Shown piece after piece: positions 1 to 7,233 of a stretch of 64,000 nucleotides of DNA. Made by a program: the position numbers and the translations under genes. Source of the stretch: Chitinophagaceae bacterium (GTDB lineage Bacteria; Bacteroidota; Bacteroidia; Chitinophagales; Chitinophagaceae); assembly GCA_023957575.1 (NCBI GenBank), contig JAMLGU010000003.1, positions 62,001 to 126,000 of the forward strand, in the 5' to 3' direction. Position 1 is the first letter of the stretch; each line of letters starts with the position of its first letter. The notes under the pieces are model-generated. The model did no database searches, had not been told where the DNA came from, and worked only from the letters and a program-made list of their open reading frames with translations.

Positions 1-615
1 CGCTTCCACAATCTGGTACAAAGAAATTTTGTACAATTTCAATTTTTCTTTGTCAACCTTAACCTGAATTTCCCTCTCTTCTCCTCCCAAAATAGAAATT
101 TCAGCCACACCTCTTAATTGCTGTATTTGAGGCAAGAAATCATCTTTCATTTTTTGATAAAACTCGGTTGGTTTTAGATTGCTCGTGGCACTTACAGACA
201 TTATCGGCAAATCGTTGGGCGACACCTTACTCATCACCGGATTTTGAATATCCTTCGGTAAATCTTTTCGGATGTTATCAATAAAGCGTTGCGCATCTTG
301 CATCGTTTTATCTAAATCTGTTCCGTATTTGAGATTGGCGATGATGATAGAAGCATTGGGCAAAGACTTTGTAACCAAATAATCCACACCCTCCAAATTG
401 GAAAGTGCATCTTCGATTTTTCGGGAAACTGAAGTTTCCACTTCATTAGGCTCTGCACCGGGGTAAACGGTTCGGATAACGACAACAGGTTGGTTAAAAT
501 CGGGCATTAATTCATAACTCAAATTCTTAAAACCGATAATTCCCAAAAGTGCAAATACGCTGAAAAGAACAATAATCAGCGATGGTCGTTTTATTGATAT
601 TTCTGTGATGTTCAT
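1..615 (-). CDS. RND efflux inner-membrane transporter, N-terminal part (gene cut by window edge)
   Basis: Partial gene. The 205 visible N-terminal residues start MNITEISIKRPS, followed by a first transmembrane helix and the porter-domain region with a PGAEPNEVE segment typical of AcrB/MexB/CusA-type pumps. The protein should be the proton-driven inner-membrane component of a tripartite exporter; the remaining ~800 residues lie beyond position 1. It follows an adaptor gene and a TolC gene on the same strand, so all three efflux parts are present. The substrate cannot be told from this fragment. The aromatic and Asp residues of the proton relay are outside the window. Start chosen at the ATG at 613-615, which places the signal-anchor helix normally. 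Family assignment is firm; HAE1 versus heavy-metal subfamily is an inference (HAE1 favoured). Confidence 0.9.
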   Translation of the reverse strand, partial: MNITEISIKRPSLIIVLFSVFALLGIIGFKNLSYELMPDFNQPVVVIRTVYPGAEPNEVETSVSRKIEDALSNLEGVDYLVTKSLPNASIIIANLKYGTDLDKTMQDAQRFIDNIRKDLPKDIQNPVMSKVSPNDLPIMSVSATSNLKPTEFYQKMKDDFLPQIQQLRGVAEISILGGEEREIQVKVDKEKLKLYKISLYQIVEA

Positions 616-640
616 TTTTCTTTCAATTAAAAATTGTGAA

Positions 641-997
641 TTACGAATTACGGTTTTTGATGGTAATCTGAATTTTACCTAAAATCTTACAAATTTCTTC
701 TGCATCATTCATCAGACTATCTGCTGTTGCATCATCAAAATATTCTGTTGCTTTTAATAATTTAATCCAATAAATAGATTCTCTGGCTTCTTTGTATGCG
801 ATGGTTAGTTTATGAAGAAAATCTTTTTCTGAAGCACCACCTATTGACTCTTCAATGTTAGCACCAGTACTTGTACCTGAACGTAAGAGCTGTTTCGATA
901 ATACAAATTCTTTCTTTTCATTTTGCAAATACTTAAAAGCATTTACCACCCTGATAGCAAAATCAAAACTTTTCTGCTGTATAATATTCTCCTTCAT
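641..997 (-). CDS. four helix bundle protein (S23/IVP family)
   Basis: A 118-residue, mostly helical protein with the signature of the family first found in 23S rRNA intervening sequences: an LLRSGTSTGANIEE segment around residues 38-51, a following KDFLHKL stretch and a C-terminal helix. These proteins form pentameric four-helix bundles and their role is not established. Here the gene sits inside an efflux operon, between the membrane-fusion protein and the RND pump. It is bordered on both sides by AT-rich spacers made of AATTCGTAATT-like words, which suggests it arrived as an insertion. No rRNA is nearby. No enzymatic residues are expected. Family call is confident; a functional link to efflux is not supported. 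Confidence 0.85.
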   Translation of the reverse strand: MKENIIQQKSFDFAIRVVNAFKYLQNEKKEFVLSKQLLRSGTSTGANIEESIGGASEKDFLHKLTIAYKEARESIYWIKLLKATEYFDDATADSLMNDAEEICKILGKIQITIKNRNS

Positions 998-999
998 AT

Positions 1000-1040
1000 T
1001 CTTAATTTTTAATTCATAATTATTGATTCGTAATTCCTAA
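1000..1040. repeat. AT-rich short repeats (AATTCGTAATT type) between efflux genes
   Basis: The spacer is built from repeated words of the type TTATTGATTCGTAATT, present twice head to tail, mixed with TTTTTAATTC. The same words recur at 2097-2165 and at 630-655 on the other side of the four-helix-bundle gene. This is seen directly in the sequence. No coding potential. Confidence 0.7.
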
Positions 1041-2096
1041 TTATTGATTCGTAATTACAATGTTAGCATTGTTAAAAAGATTGATAAACCCATTTGTAAC
1101 GATAATGTCGCCAACATTTAAACCACCTGAAACAATCGTTTTATTCCCAATATTTTTAGAAATTGTAATCGTTTTTAAAACTGCCTTTTCATTTTCTACG
1201 ACATAAACTTGTGCTTTATTTTCGTTGCTTATAATTACAGAAGAAGGGATAATAATGCCTTGGTTTATTTCGTTATCAGATAATGCAACCTTTCCAAACA
1301 TGCCTGATTTTATAGTTGATTGTTTGGTGTTCTCTACACGAAATTGTACAGGAAAACTATTTCCCATATTCGCCTTACTTCCAATCATAGATAGTTTTCC
1401 ATTCAATGATAGTTCAGGAAAAACATCTGCTGAAATACTATAATTTTGATTGGGTTGAAATTGCTTTAATTCACTTTCGGGTACATTTACCGTAAATTTG
1501 AGCGTACTTATATCTGTGATTTGCAACAGAGGAATTCCGGGTGCTGCAAAAGCTCCAATTTCGCTTAATTTTGCTGTTACCACACCGCTAAATGGTGCTT
1601 TGATAGTTGTTTTATTGATTTGCTCTTGCAAAGTTGCTTTTTGTAATTTGGCAGATTTTAAACCTAATTTTGCTTTTTCTAATTGAACGCCTTGCACGGC
1701 ATCGGCTTCTGTTAAAATGGTGTAACGATTTACATCGTCTTGCAAACCTTCAATTTGCACGTCAATGGATTGCAGTTGTAGTCGTAATAGTGAATTATCC
1801 AATTGAATAACCGTTTGTCCTTGTTGAACATAACTTCCTACATCTGCTAAAACTGCATTGATTTTACCTTGTGTTTCAGCACTGATTTTCACCTCTTTAT
1901 TAGGTTCAAATGTTCCGGCAAAAACACCTTCGTCATTGATGTATTTCAATTGAATGGTGTCCACACCAACGGAAATAGGTTTTTCCTTATCGAATTGGTA
2001 AACCTTACTTTCGGTTGTTTTTTTATTGCTTGCCAATTTGAATATTACCAAACCAACAATTGCAATACCTACTATTATCCAGATTATCTTTTTCAT
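1041..2096 (-). CDS. efflux RND transporter periplasmic adaptor subunit (membrane fusion protein)
   Basis: 351 residues. An uncleaved N-terminal anchor helix (about residues 3-22) is followed by the first half of a lipoyl-like barrel (KINAVLADVGSYVQQGQ), an alpha-helical hairpin around residues 100-155, the second barrel half (TTIKAPFSGVV) and beta-barrel domains to the C-terminus. This is the HlyD/AcrA-type adaptor that joins the inner-membrane RND pump to the TolC channel in the periplasm. Unlike many adaptors it has no lipobox. It lies between the TolC gene upstream and the four-helix-bundle/RND genes downstream on the same strand, consistent with one operon led by the TetR gene. Start ATG at 2094-2096. 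Confidence 0.92.
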   Translation of the reverse strand: MKKIIWIIVGIAIVGLVIFKLASNKKTTESKVYQFDKEKPISVGVDTIQLKYINDEGVFAGTFEPNKEVKISAETQGKINAVLADVGSYVQQGQTVIQLDNSLLRLQLQSIDVQIEGLQDDVNRYTILTEADAVQGVQLEKAKLGLKSAKLQKATLQEQINKTTIKAPFSGVVTAKLSEIGAFAAPGIPLLQITDISTLKFTVNVPESELKQFQPNQNYSISADVFPELSLNGKLSMIGSKANMGNSFPVQFRVENTKQSTIKSGMFGKVALSDNEINQGIIIPSSVIISNENKAQVYVVENEKAVLKTITISKNIGNKTIVSGGLNVGDIIVTNGFINLFNNANIVITNQ

Positions 2097-2165
2097 CTTA
2101 CTTATTTTTAATTCGTAATTCGTAATTTTTAATTTTTAATTCTTAATTCTTAATTTTTAATTCTT
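2097..2165. repeat. AT-rich tandem-like repeat between tolC-type and adaptor genes
   Basis: About 65 bp composed of alternating AATTCGTAATT, TTTTTAATTC and TTAATTCTTAATTTTT words, several copies in direct orientation. It fills the whole spacer between the adaptor start and the TolC-family stop codon. Similar words flank the four-helix-bundle gene. No promoter box or hairpin is evident. Confidence 0.75.
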
Positions 2166-3495
2166 AATTTTTAATTGAAATCGTTCCCTTTAGTTTTTTT
2201 AATTCCAAATCAGCTTTCAAATAATCAATCACGGCATTCAGGTAGTTCTGTTGTGCTTCACGCAAAGCATTATCAGTCAACAAAACATCAGTCAAACTTG
2301 CAGTACCCATTTTTTGTTGTAAAAGCGCTTGATTATAAATTGATTTTGCCAATGCTATCTGACTTTCGGTATTTTTAATGGTTGTTTGTGCAATCGATTT
2401 TTGTCGGCTGGCATTTTCAATTTCCACTTTATTCTTGTCAGAAATTAATTGAGCCTGCAGCTCATTATTTTTTATTTCAAAATTCTTTTGGTTAATTTTT
2501 CTTTTTGAAATAGCGCCATCAAAAAGAGAATAAGTCAATTGAACTCCGGCAAAGCTTACAGGATAGAATTTCAGGAAACTATTGGGAGATTTGTCATAAC
2601 CAAAACCCGATATTCCATAAGAAGCAATCAAATTTATATTGGGAAATAATTTAGATTGTTTCAGAGTTTTCAGTTCATTTTTTAAAATTTTATTCTGGGT
2701 GTTGATGATTTTTAGATCCAAAAAGTTCAAAGTATTGCTTTCCACTATTGTTTGCTGTTCTATTTTAGAAATCACATTTACATTTTCTTCCAAAGGAATT
2801 CCCATATTTAGCTTCAAGGCATTGATAATAGAGAAATATTTATTCTGAATATTCGCTCTCAGGGTTTTTAATTGCTCGGCTTGCAATTTCACCTTATTTA
2901 CATCAGAACCTATAGCCATAAGTTGATCTTTCAACAGTTGCATATTTTGCAAGAGTTTGTTAGTATTGATTATATTACTATCAATAAAATCAAGCTGATG
3001 CTTCAGGATTTGAGCATTATAGTAAAGCGTGGTTACATCAAATAAAACCTGTTCTTCAGTTTTCTGATATTGAAGCTTAGAAAGCTCATTGACAATTTTG
3101 GTATTCTCAATTGCTCCGTATAGCTGAGAGTTGTATAAAGGCATAGCTAATGAAATGTTTGAACTGATATTGTGCGGAACACCAAACTGCAAATCTCTGA
3201 ACTGCCCTTCAGGAGCTTGAGGATTGAGGGCATTCATCGGCATTAATTGAGTGGGCAATTCCATAAAATATCTATAATCTGCATTAGCAGTGATTTTGGG
3301 GTTTAAGTTCGCTTTCGCTTCCTTTTGTTTTTCAGAACTCAGGCCGATATTATTTCTGTTGACTTGCAGAGTTTTATTATAAATTTTTGCAGTATCTATG
3401 CACTGTTCCAGTGTCCAAGCCTCCTGGGCAACCACAGAATTCCAGCCGATAAATAATATCAGGATTAAAATAAGTTTGCGAATATTCACTAACAT
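2164..3495 (-). CDS. TolC family outer membrane efflux protein
   Basis: 443 residues with a signal peptide (residues 1-23, cleavage after VVA before QE) and two outer-membrane-efflux-protein repeats made of long amphipathic helices, ending in a lysine-rich tail. As a trimer it would form the outer-membrane channel and periplasmic tunnel of the exporter. The first repeat starts around EAWTLEQCIDTAKI and the second holds the TSLTDVLLTDN segment usual near the end of the family. Length is normal (420-480). It is followed after the AT-rich repeat by its adaptor and then the RND pump, so it is the third part of the same tripartite system. Start ATG at 3493-3495. Confidence 0.92.
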   Translation of the reverse strand: MLVNIRKLILILILFIGWNSVVAQEAWTLEQCIDTAKIYNKTLQVNRNNIGLSSEKQKEAKANLNPKITANADYRYFMELPTQLMPMNALNPQAPEGQFRDLQFGVPHNISSNISLAMPLYNSQLYGAIENTKIVNELSKLQYQKTEEQVLFDVTTLYYNAQILKHQLDFIDSNIINTNKLLQNMQLLKDQLMAIGSDVNKVKLQAEQLKTLRANIQNKYFSIINALKLNMGIPLEENVNVISKIEQQTIVESNTLNFLDLKIINTQNKILKNELKTLKQSKLFPNINLIASYGISGFGYDKSPNSFLKFYPVSFAGVQLTYSLFDGAISKRKINQKNFEIKNNELQAQLISDKNKVEIENASRQKSIAQTTIKNTESQIALAKSIYNQALLQQKMGTASLTDVLLTDNALREAQQNYLNAVIDYLKADLELKKLKGTISIKN

Positions 3496-3520
3496 AATTG
3501 AGTAAATTTTTTTGTTACGA

Positions 3521-3919
3521 CTATACTTTATTAATAAATTTTTTCTTTTTGGAAACTAACCATCCAATTAGGGTCATCATTAGCGTAAAAACAATTCTGA
3601 ATAACAACGCATATACCGTTTTTTTTTCGTAAACTCCACCATAACTAATATATAATTGAAATACAATAAATGCAATAATCAATAAGAATAAGGAAACGAC
3701 TAATTGTTTGAAACTAAGTTTAGGGTTTACCCAAATAGTATAGGCGGCTATCAAATATAATATCCCGCATGCCAGATTGGTATAAACAACAAACAATACA
3801 TAGTTTCCTTCTCTTTCACGAATGCCAAAAAAGTCAAAAATGATAGATACAGTCATGAATACAGTTACTGTACCCAATAAGCTTAAAAGAGAAGTTTGTA
3901 TAATTTTAAGTACTTTCAT
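3521..3919 (-). CDS. small integral membrane protein, function unknown
   Basis: 132 residues from the ATG at 3917-3919 (a TTG two codons upstream is possible but not needed). It has four strongly hydrophobic segments, around residues 8-30, 39-61, 70-90 and 103-122, with basic residues at both ends and a lysine-rich C-terminus (SKKKKFINK). I do not recognise the family. It sits 25 bp upstream of the TolC gene, with the 136-residue membrane protein 13 bp on the other side, so it is probably co-transcribed with the efflux genes. It may be an accessory part of the exported-substrate response, but nothing in the sequence proves that. Confidence 0.75.
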   Translation of the reverse strand: MKVLKIIQTSLLSLLGTVTVFMTVSIIFDFFGIREREGNYVLFVVYTNLACGILYLIAAYTIWVNPKLSFKQLVVSLFLLIIAFIVFQLYISYGGVYEKKTVYALLFRIVFTLMMTLIGWLVSKKKKFINKV

Positions 3920-3932
3920 CTCCAAACTTGAT

Positions 3933-4343
3933 TTACCAAATTTTTTTATTCAATTTTAGAAAACTAATACCAATTATAAAAACAGATACCGTCATTGTTA
4001 AAGCACCTATCAAAACAAAAATGGGTGGAAGACCCAAATATATTTCAGCTAATATGCCAAGCGGCATCAACAAACCAAATAAGGCCATCCAGGAAATTGT
4101 TTTTGAATATTGTAAACTGCCTTTAAAATGCAGCAGTAAAAAACCGATTACGATATTTAAAAAAGCAAATAAATTACCATGTACGTGAGCCAACCGAGCC
4201 TCAAAGTGTTTACCTATGCTATAAGAATTTGCCCATTCAGTAGCATTGGGTGCAAAATCTCTGAGATAAATTAATAAAAACCCATACAGCATAAATACGC
4301 CCATAGTAATAAAACCAATTGCGATATTATTTTTCCCGTTCAT
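3933..4343 (-). CDS. four-TM membrane protein with conserved His cluster, function unknown
   Basis: 136 residues with four predicted transmembrane segments (about 5-27, 52-73, 80-102, 106-129). Between the first two is a charged segment containing H46, H53 and H55 (KHFEARLAHVHGN), and HVHGN lies at the membrane entry. The histidine arrangement recalls small haem- or metal-dependent membrane proteins, but I cannot name the family. It is part of the run of genes from TetR to the RND pump, 13 bp from the next small membrane gene. The start is the ATG at 4341-4343, preceded by an AT-rich spacer with no other good start. A membrane redox or isomerase role is only a guess. Confidence 0.72.
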   Translation of the reverse strand: MNGKNNIAIGFITMGVFMLYGFLLIYLRDFAPNATEWANSYSIGKHFEARLAHVHGNLFAFLNIVIGFLLLHFKGSLQYSKTISWMALFGLLMPLGILAEIYLGLPPIFVLIGALTMTVSVFIIGISFLKLNKKIW

Positions 4344-4386
4344 AATTTTTCATTATTATTTTAATAAGTATATAATTTAATAGCAC

Positions 4387-4536
4387 TTATTCTTTTGATA
4401 TCTCCCTTGCCCAATTAATCAGCAACGACTTGTTTTCCTCACTAAGTAGGGCATTACAATGTATCAATGTGTAGGGAAACATCGGCAATTCACTTTTTTC
4501 ATTTTTGATTTTACTTGATTGATCATTATCTAAATG
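4387..4536 (-). pseudogene. C-terminal remnant of a haem-binding domain protein
   Basis: A 49-codon open stretch with no start codon at its beginning. Its translation contains ELPMFPYTLIHCNALLSEE and ends NWAREISKE before a TAA at 4387-4389. This closely matches the C-terminal end of Bacteroidota haem-binding domain proteins (xEMPxxxYTLIHxxAxLSxxE...LIxWA). The upstream two thirds, including the CxxCH haem attachment site, are missing. The fragment starts immediately after, and in frame with, the TAA stop (4537-4539) of the lipoprotein gene. It therefore looks like the scar of a deletion that joined two genes, or of a stop mutation in a former fusion. Read by eye from the reverse strand; family match is from memory. 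Confidence 0.65.
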
Positions 4537-4992
4537 TTAATTAAAATATTGATGGTATAGATTGTATGAATATTGAATTTTAGAAATAATTTCATGAACC
4601 TTTTCTACATTACTTTCATTTTCTAATTCTTTCACTAATTCAAGGTGTGGATGAAGCCATTTATGCAACTCATCGTGACTTTTCCCGTCCATTGTACAAC
4701 TTTTTATGAGCTGACTGTTTTGGTCTTTGATTTGTTCGGCAATGGTTTTGTAATCCGTTTTTCCTTTCTGAATATAAGTATTAACCAATTCTTCGCCTTT
4801 CTGTACAAAAGGTTTCATTTCATCATTTACTTTCCACTTTTCACCATTATTCAGTTCAAGGGCTTCGAAACTTTCTTTGTGCTGGTGTGTAGCATGAGTT
4901 TCTTCCTGCTGGGTTGCAGCTGGTTTTTCATTGAAATTATTACAACTCCATAAGATTATACTACTAATTCCAAATTCGATTATTTTTTTCAT
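4537..4992 (-). CDS. putative lipoprotein, unknown function (efflux operon)
   Basis: 151 residues starting MKKIIEFGISSIILWSC: a short signal peptide with a lipobox-like LWSC, so Cys17 is the likely lipidated residue and the protein probably sits in the outer or inner membrane facing the periplasm. A His-rich stretch (THATHQHKE) follows, then a helical domain with KSCTMDGKSHDELHKWLHPH. His and Cys residues could bind metal or haem; that is inferred. The gene is 2 bp downstream of the TetR gene and ahead of the small membrane proteins, so it is probably in the same transcript. Its stop codon is followed in frame by the haem-binding-domain remnant. I do not know an experimentally characterised homologue. 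Confidence 0.75.
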   Translation of the reverse strand: MKKIIEFGISSIILWSCNNFNEKPAATQQEETHATHQHKESFEALELNNGEKWKVNDEMKPFVQKGEELVNTYIQKGKTDYKTIAEQIKDQNSQLIKSCTMDGKSHDELHKWLHPHLELVKELENESNVEKVHEIISKIQYSYNLYHQYFN

Positions 4993-4994
4993 AT

Positions 4995-5588
4995 CTATGT
5001 ATTTTTTTCTACCATTTTTAAAATACCTTCTAATACTGTTTTACCGTCTTTTACCAAATCCGTTTTATGACCGGATAACTTCCATTTTAAAACAACCATT
5101 CTCATTCCCCCAATGATAATCGTAGTTAAAGTATTAGCGCTAATGAGTTTGTTATATTGTCCTAATTCTTGCCCCATGCTGATGTTGGTCTTTACAATAT
5201 CTTGCATCATTTTCATGATTTCGGAAACTTTTTTGCTCAGATTTTCTTCAAAATGAAATATACTTTCAGCAAAAATAACACTGACAATTGCAGGTTTCCC
5301 ACTAAAAGTCTGTAATTGGGAGTTAAAAATGCCTCTAAGTTTCTCTCCTTCTGTAGCTGTTGGCTTAAATGAAATGGACTCGATACGCGTTTTCATTTCT
5401 GTTATAAAATAATCCAATAAACTCCACAGTATTTGGTTTTTATTTTTGAAATGTCGGTATAAAGCCGGTTCAGAAAGTCCAATATCTTGGGCAAGAGTTT
5501 TTATTGTCAAATTCTGAATACCAAACTTCGAAATCCTGTTTGTCGCAGCCTCCATTATTTCTATCTGCCTATCTGTAAATTTTTGCAT
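4995..5588 (-). CDS. TetR/AcrR family transcriptional regulator
   Basis: 197 residues. The N-terminal helix-turn-helix (about residues 26-53, LTIKTLAQDIGLSEPALYRH) is typical of TetR repressors; the variable C-terminal half would bind an inducer and dimerise. As first gene of the block leading to TolC, adaptor and RND pump, it is the expected local repressor, released by the exported compound. Upstream, at 5596-5624, TGAATAC and GTATTCA form a perfect inverted repeat that could be its operator. The lipoprotein gene follows after 2 bp. Start ATG at 5586-5588. Family certain; target inferred from position. Confidence 0.92.
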   Translation of the reverse strand: MQKFTDRQIEIMEAATNRISKFGIQNLTIKTLAQDIGLSEPALYRHFKNKNQILWSLLDYFITEMKTRIESISFKPTATEGEKLRGIFNSQLQTFSGKPAIVSVIFAESIFHFEENLSKKVSEIMKMMQDIVKTNISMGQELGQYNKLISANTLTTIIIGGMRMVVLKWKLSGHKTDLVKDGKTVLEGILKMVEKNT

Positions 5589-5595
5589 AATAAAA

Positions 5596-5624
5596 TGAAT
5601 ACAATTTTTGTTAGTTAGTATTCA
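5596..5624. promoter_or_regulatory. inverted repeat, candidate TetR operator
   Basis: TGAATAC (5596-5602) and GTATTCA (5618-5624) are perfect 7-bp inverted arms separated by 15 bp, 8 bp upstream of the TetR start codon. Autoregulatory TetR operators usually sit in this position. The arms are seen directly; binding is inferred. The rest of the 243-bp spacer up to 5831 is AT-rich, with one small perfect hairpin (5714-5728, arms CGGAAA/TTTCCG) and nothing else I can assign. Confidence 0.45.
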
Positions 5625-5831
5625 CTCACAAAATTAGGAATAATTTTTAATTGACCAACTTTTTTTTAAAAAAAATATAATTTTAAATAATTTAAGTTCA
5701 ATTATTCCGGATTCGGAAATCGTTTCCGGACATTTTCAAATTTAACCAAAGTATTTCAGATATCTTCATATTAATCATAGCGGTATTAAAACTATTATTT
5801 CAGGTCATGTATTGTGCATCATTGAAACAAT

Positions 5832-6839
5832 CTATTTTTTGTGCATAATACTCGCCAGAAATTTCAGATTCTCGGCATAAAACCGGCTTAGTTTCCATGA
5901 CTTATACCGCTCCGGCACCGGATACTGTACAATCGCCTCATCCGATAATCCTTTGTCAATACCCTCTCTGACTATTTTCTGCAGGTCTCTGATATAATTC
6001 TTCAATTCGGCAATTTCATTTTTGCCGCCCACAGGTCCGTGACCGGGTACATAAACGGCATAATCAGGGTTTTGCTCCAAAGCCTCGAGGTGCTTATACC
6101 ATTCATCAGGCTTACCATCACTGAAAGAAGGGTGTCGCTCTACAAAAAGCAAATCTCCGCCAAAGACAATGCCTTCTTTCGGTAAAAAAAGCATACAGTC
6201 ACTCGTAGTATGACCGTCCCTGTATTCCACAATCTTTACATCGCGATCATTACCATAAATCCACATTTCTTCGTTGAAGGTACCATCGGGTACTACCAGC
6301 CGAAGTAGCGGAGCAGAACTTTTAATACCTTCAAAATCGGCAATCCACAATGGTAACTCAGACTCCTCAGGATTTTTCATGGACTTATATTGCTCCTGCA
6401 ATGAGGTCAGAACCTTATCGGCGATTTTCATTTCTGCTGCCCTTTCCTTCGGCTCATTGATGTTCTGGTCCACCCTGGTCTGATAAGTGCTGATGATTGT
6501 TGCTCCGGGTTTGAACAATTGATTCCCTCGGATATGGTCATTGTGATAATGACTGTTGATTACATATTTCACCTCTTTGCTTGTCAGTTTTTTTGCAACT
6601 GCCTTAAGGTCGGTAGCAGCATCAATATTCATAAATGGATCAAATATTAATACCTCCCGGCCAAGGTCAACAATACCGGCATTGCAGATGGCGTGGCCAT
6701 AATGATCATTATTAATGGCAGCCCACACACCCGGGGCAAGCGGCTTGATGTCAAAATGTGGAGAAGGTCTATCGGTCTGAGCCTGCAAAGATGAGATAGC
6801 AAATAGCGCCATTACAGTGGTAAAAAATATGTCTTTCAT
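5832..6839 (-). CDS. secreted metallo-beta-lactamase fold hydrolase
   Basis: 335 residues from the ATG at 6837-6839, which gives a clean signal peptide (MKDIFFTTVMALFAISSLQA). The longer reading upstream adds 29 residues that would bury it. The mature protein has the MBL fold with the metal motif H97-x-H99-x-D101-H102 (SHYHNDHIRGN), a later EYRDGHTTSD segment and a C-terminal VYVPGHGPV motif. These residues bind two zinc ions in hydrolases of this superfamily. The subfamily is close to periplasmic MBL proteins annotated as class-B-like or quinoprotein-relay enzymes. The true substrate cannot be read from sequence and beta-lactamase activity should not be assumed. It is a single-gene unit, transcribed away from lepA. 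Confidence 0.85.
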   Translation of the reverse strand: MKDIFFTTVMALFAISSLQAQTDRPSPHFDIKPLAPGVWAAINNDHYGHAICNAGIVDLGREVLIFDPFMNIDAATDLKAVAKKLTSKEVKYVINSHYHNDHIRGNQLFKPGATIISTYQTRVDQNINEPKERAAEMKIADKVLTSLQEQYKSMKNPEESELPLWIADFEGIKSSAPLLRLVVPDGTFNEEMWIYGNDRDVKIVEYRDGHTTSDCMLFLPKEGIVFGGDLLFVERHPSFSDGKPDEWYKHLEALEQNPDYAVYVPGHGPVGGKNEIAELKNYIRDLQKIVREGIDKGLSDEAIVQYPVPERYKSWKLSRFYAENLKFLASIMHKK

Positions 6840-7196
6840 GTATAACAAATTTTGTGGATATAAATTTACATAAAAAAACAGCTCCAAAAGAAAACGCTCC
6901 AATAAATTTAAAGAACATAAATTCAATCACACAATGCAACTTTTGGCAGCAACAAGAAGAAGTCAAAAAGAATCTATCCATTTGACCCAATTATAAGAAA
7001 GTTTGAATTAAGAGATGAAGTGAGTACATAAACAACGTTTCCGGTTTTTTTGATAACATTAAAATAACCGGGCAATAGTATAAAAATATGAGAAACAATG
7101 GTTAATATTTATTTTTGGGCAAAATATCTGTCTCAACACCGATAACTCCTTTGGAAAGTTATTTTTATTTAGCCAAACTGTACTATATCATTTCCT

Positions 7197-7204
7197 TATC
7201 TTTG
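7197..7204 (+). promoter_or_regulatory. TATCTTTG -7 promoter box of lepA
   Basis: TATCTTTG matches the Bacteroidota -7 consensus TAnnTTTG and ends 29 bp before the lepA ATG, leaving a short ordinary leader. A clear -33 TTTG at 19-21 bp spacing is not obvious. The rest of the 394-bp divergent spacer (6840-7233) shows nothing else assignable. Confidence 0.55.
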
Positions 7205-7233
7205 CACACTTTTTAGAAGAAGATATATTGAAT

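Noticed and set aside
4534..4539. Translational readthrough of the lipoprotein TAA into the haem-binding remnant
   Set aside because: TAA is not a recoded codon in known bacteria of this group and the downstream part lacks the haem site; gene decay is simpler.
5832..6926. Longer reading of the MBL hydrolase (29 extra residues)
   Set aside because: It would place residues before a clean signal peptide; the ATG at 6837-6839 is the sensible start.
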